Assembly: GCA_945876405.1 (NCBI GenBank)
Contig: CAMCOJ010000033.1
Span: 1-11,613 of the forward strand
Direction of reading: 5' to 3'
From: an uncultured Ruminococcus sp.
Lineage (GTDB): Bacteria; Bacillota; Clostridia; Oscillospirales; Ruminococcaceae
DNA: 11,613 bases
A program made the position numbers and the translations under genes. Below, piece by piece: positions 11,579 through 11,613 of the stretch (the first letter of the stretch is position 1; each line of letters starts with the position of its first letter). A model generated the notes under the pieces. That model searched no databases and was not told where the DNA came from. It worked only from the letters and a program-made list of their open reading frames with translations.

Positions 11579-11613
11579 TTATGGTTTACGAAGAGAATAT
11601 TGTATAAAAAAAT
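11568..11613 (+). CDS. Possible start of the next rightward gene, partial and uncertain
   Basis: Two readings compete at the right edge. An ATG at 11568, inside the last codons of the repressor gene, opens a frame that stays open to the window end (MRADYGLRREYCIKK). An ATG at 11581, with GAGGG well placed ahead, gives only eight codons (MVYEENIV) before TAA. Many such repressors are followed by an ImmA/IrrE-type protease gene, but nothing here identifies one. The window is too short to decide. Confidence 0.25.
   Translation, partial: MRADYGLRREYCIKK

Overview
The window looks like the early (regulation, recombination and replication) region of a temperate phage or prophage from a low-to-mid GC Firmicute. 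The evidence is strong AGGAGG-type ribosome binding sites, frequent GTG and TTG starts, ATGA stop/start overlaps, and proteins of clostridial/ruminococcal prophage type. I infer a Clostridia/Ruminococcaceae host from protein style only; no host gene, integrase or attachment site is visible.

Layout. From about 11.0 kb leftward everything is on the minus strand and very tightly packed, consistent with one early operon. The order is: a small Cro-like HTH protein, a Rha/ORF6C antirepressor-like protein, a 58-aa GTG-start protein, an XRE-type HTH protein, a small two-helix membrane protein, an HTH/zinc-finger protein, a 428-aa coiled-coil protein, a 29-aa cysteine-rich microprotein, a YqaJ-type exonuclease, a DUF1351 protein, a Bet/RecT annealase, SSB, a DUF927 P-loop replication ATPase, a 235-bp repeat-rich gap, an SF2 helicase, a VRR-NUC nuclease, and four small unknown proteins (the last cut by the window edge). 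To the right, on the plus strand, lies one XRE-family repressor.

How it works together (inference). The repressor and the leftward operon are controlled from 11000-11194. Two promoter-like sequences of near-consensus quality, one on each strand, point at each other. Their -10 boxes flank a 31-bp near-perfect palindrome, so the two RNAs should start inside or at the edge of it and have complementary 5' ends. Three copies of a 17-bp operator-like motif accompany them: one overlaps the -35 of the repressor promoter, one exactly fills the 17-bp spacer of the early promoter, and one lies just upstream of it. This face-to-face layout resembles P2/186-type switches more than the lambda switch. Once the early promoter is open, the exonuclease, annealase and SSB form a complete single-strand-annealing recombination module. 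The DUF927 ATPase, the SF2 helicase and the VRR-NUC nuclease surround a likely replication origin made of repeated TGCGGAAG units.

Least expected items: the convergent switch, the iteron gap at 2405-2639, a perfect 24-bp palindrome inside the 428-aa gene, a perfect 18-bp palindrome beside the DUF1351 ribosome binding site, and two small genes (7412-7501 and 9859-10035) that are easy to miss because they are short or start with GTG. I see no tRNA, rRNA, CRISPR array or insertion sequence.
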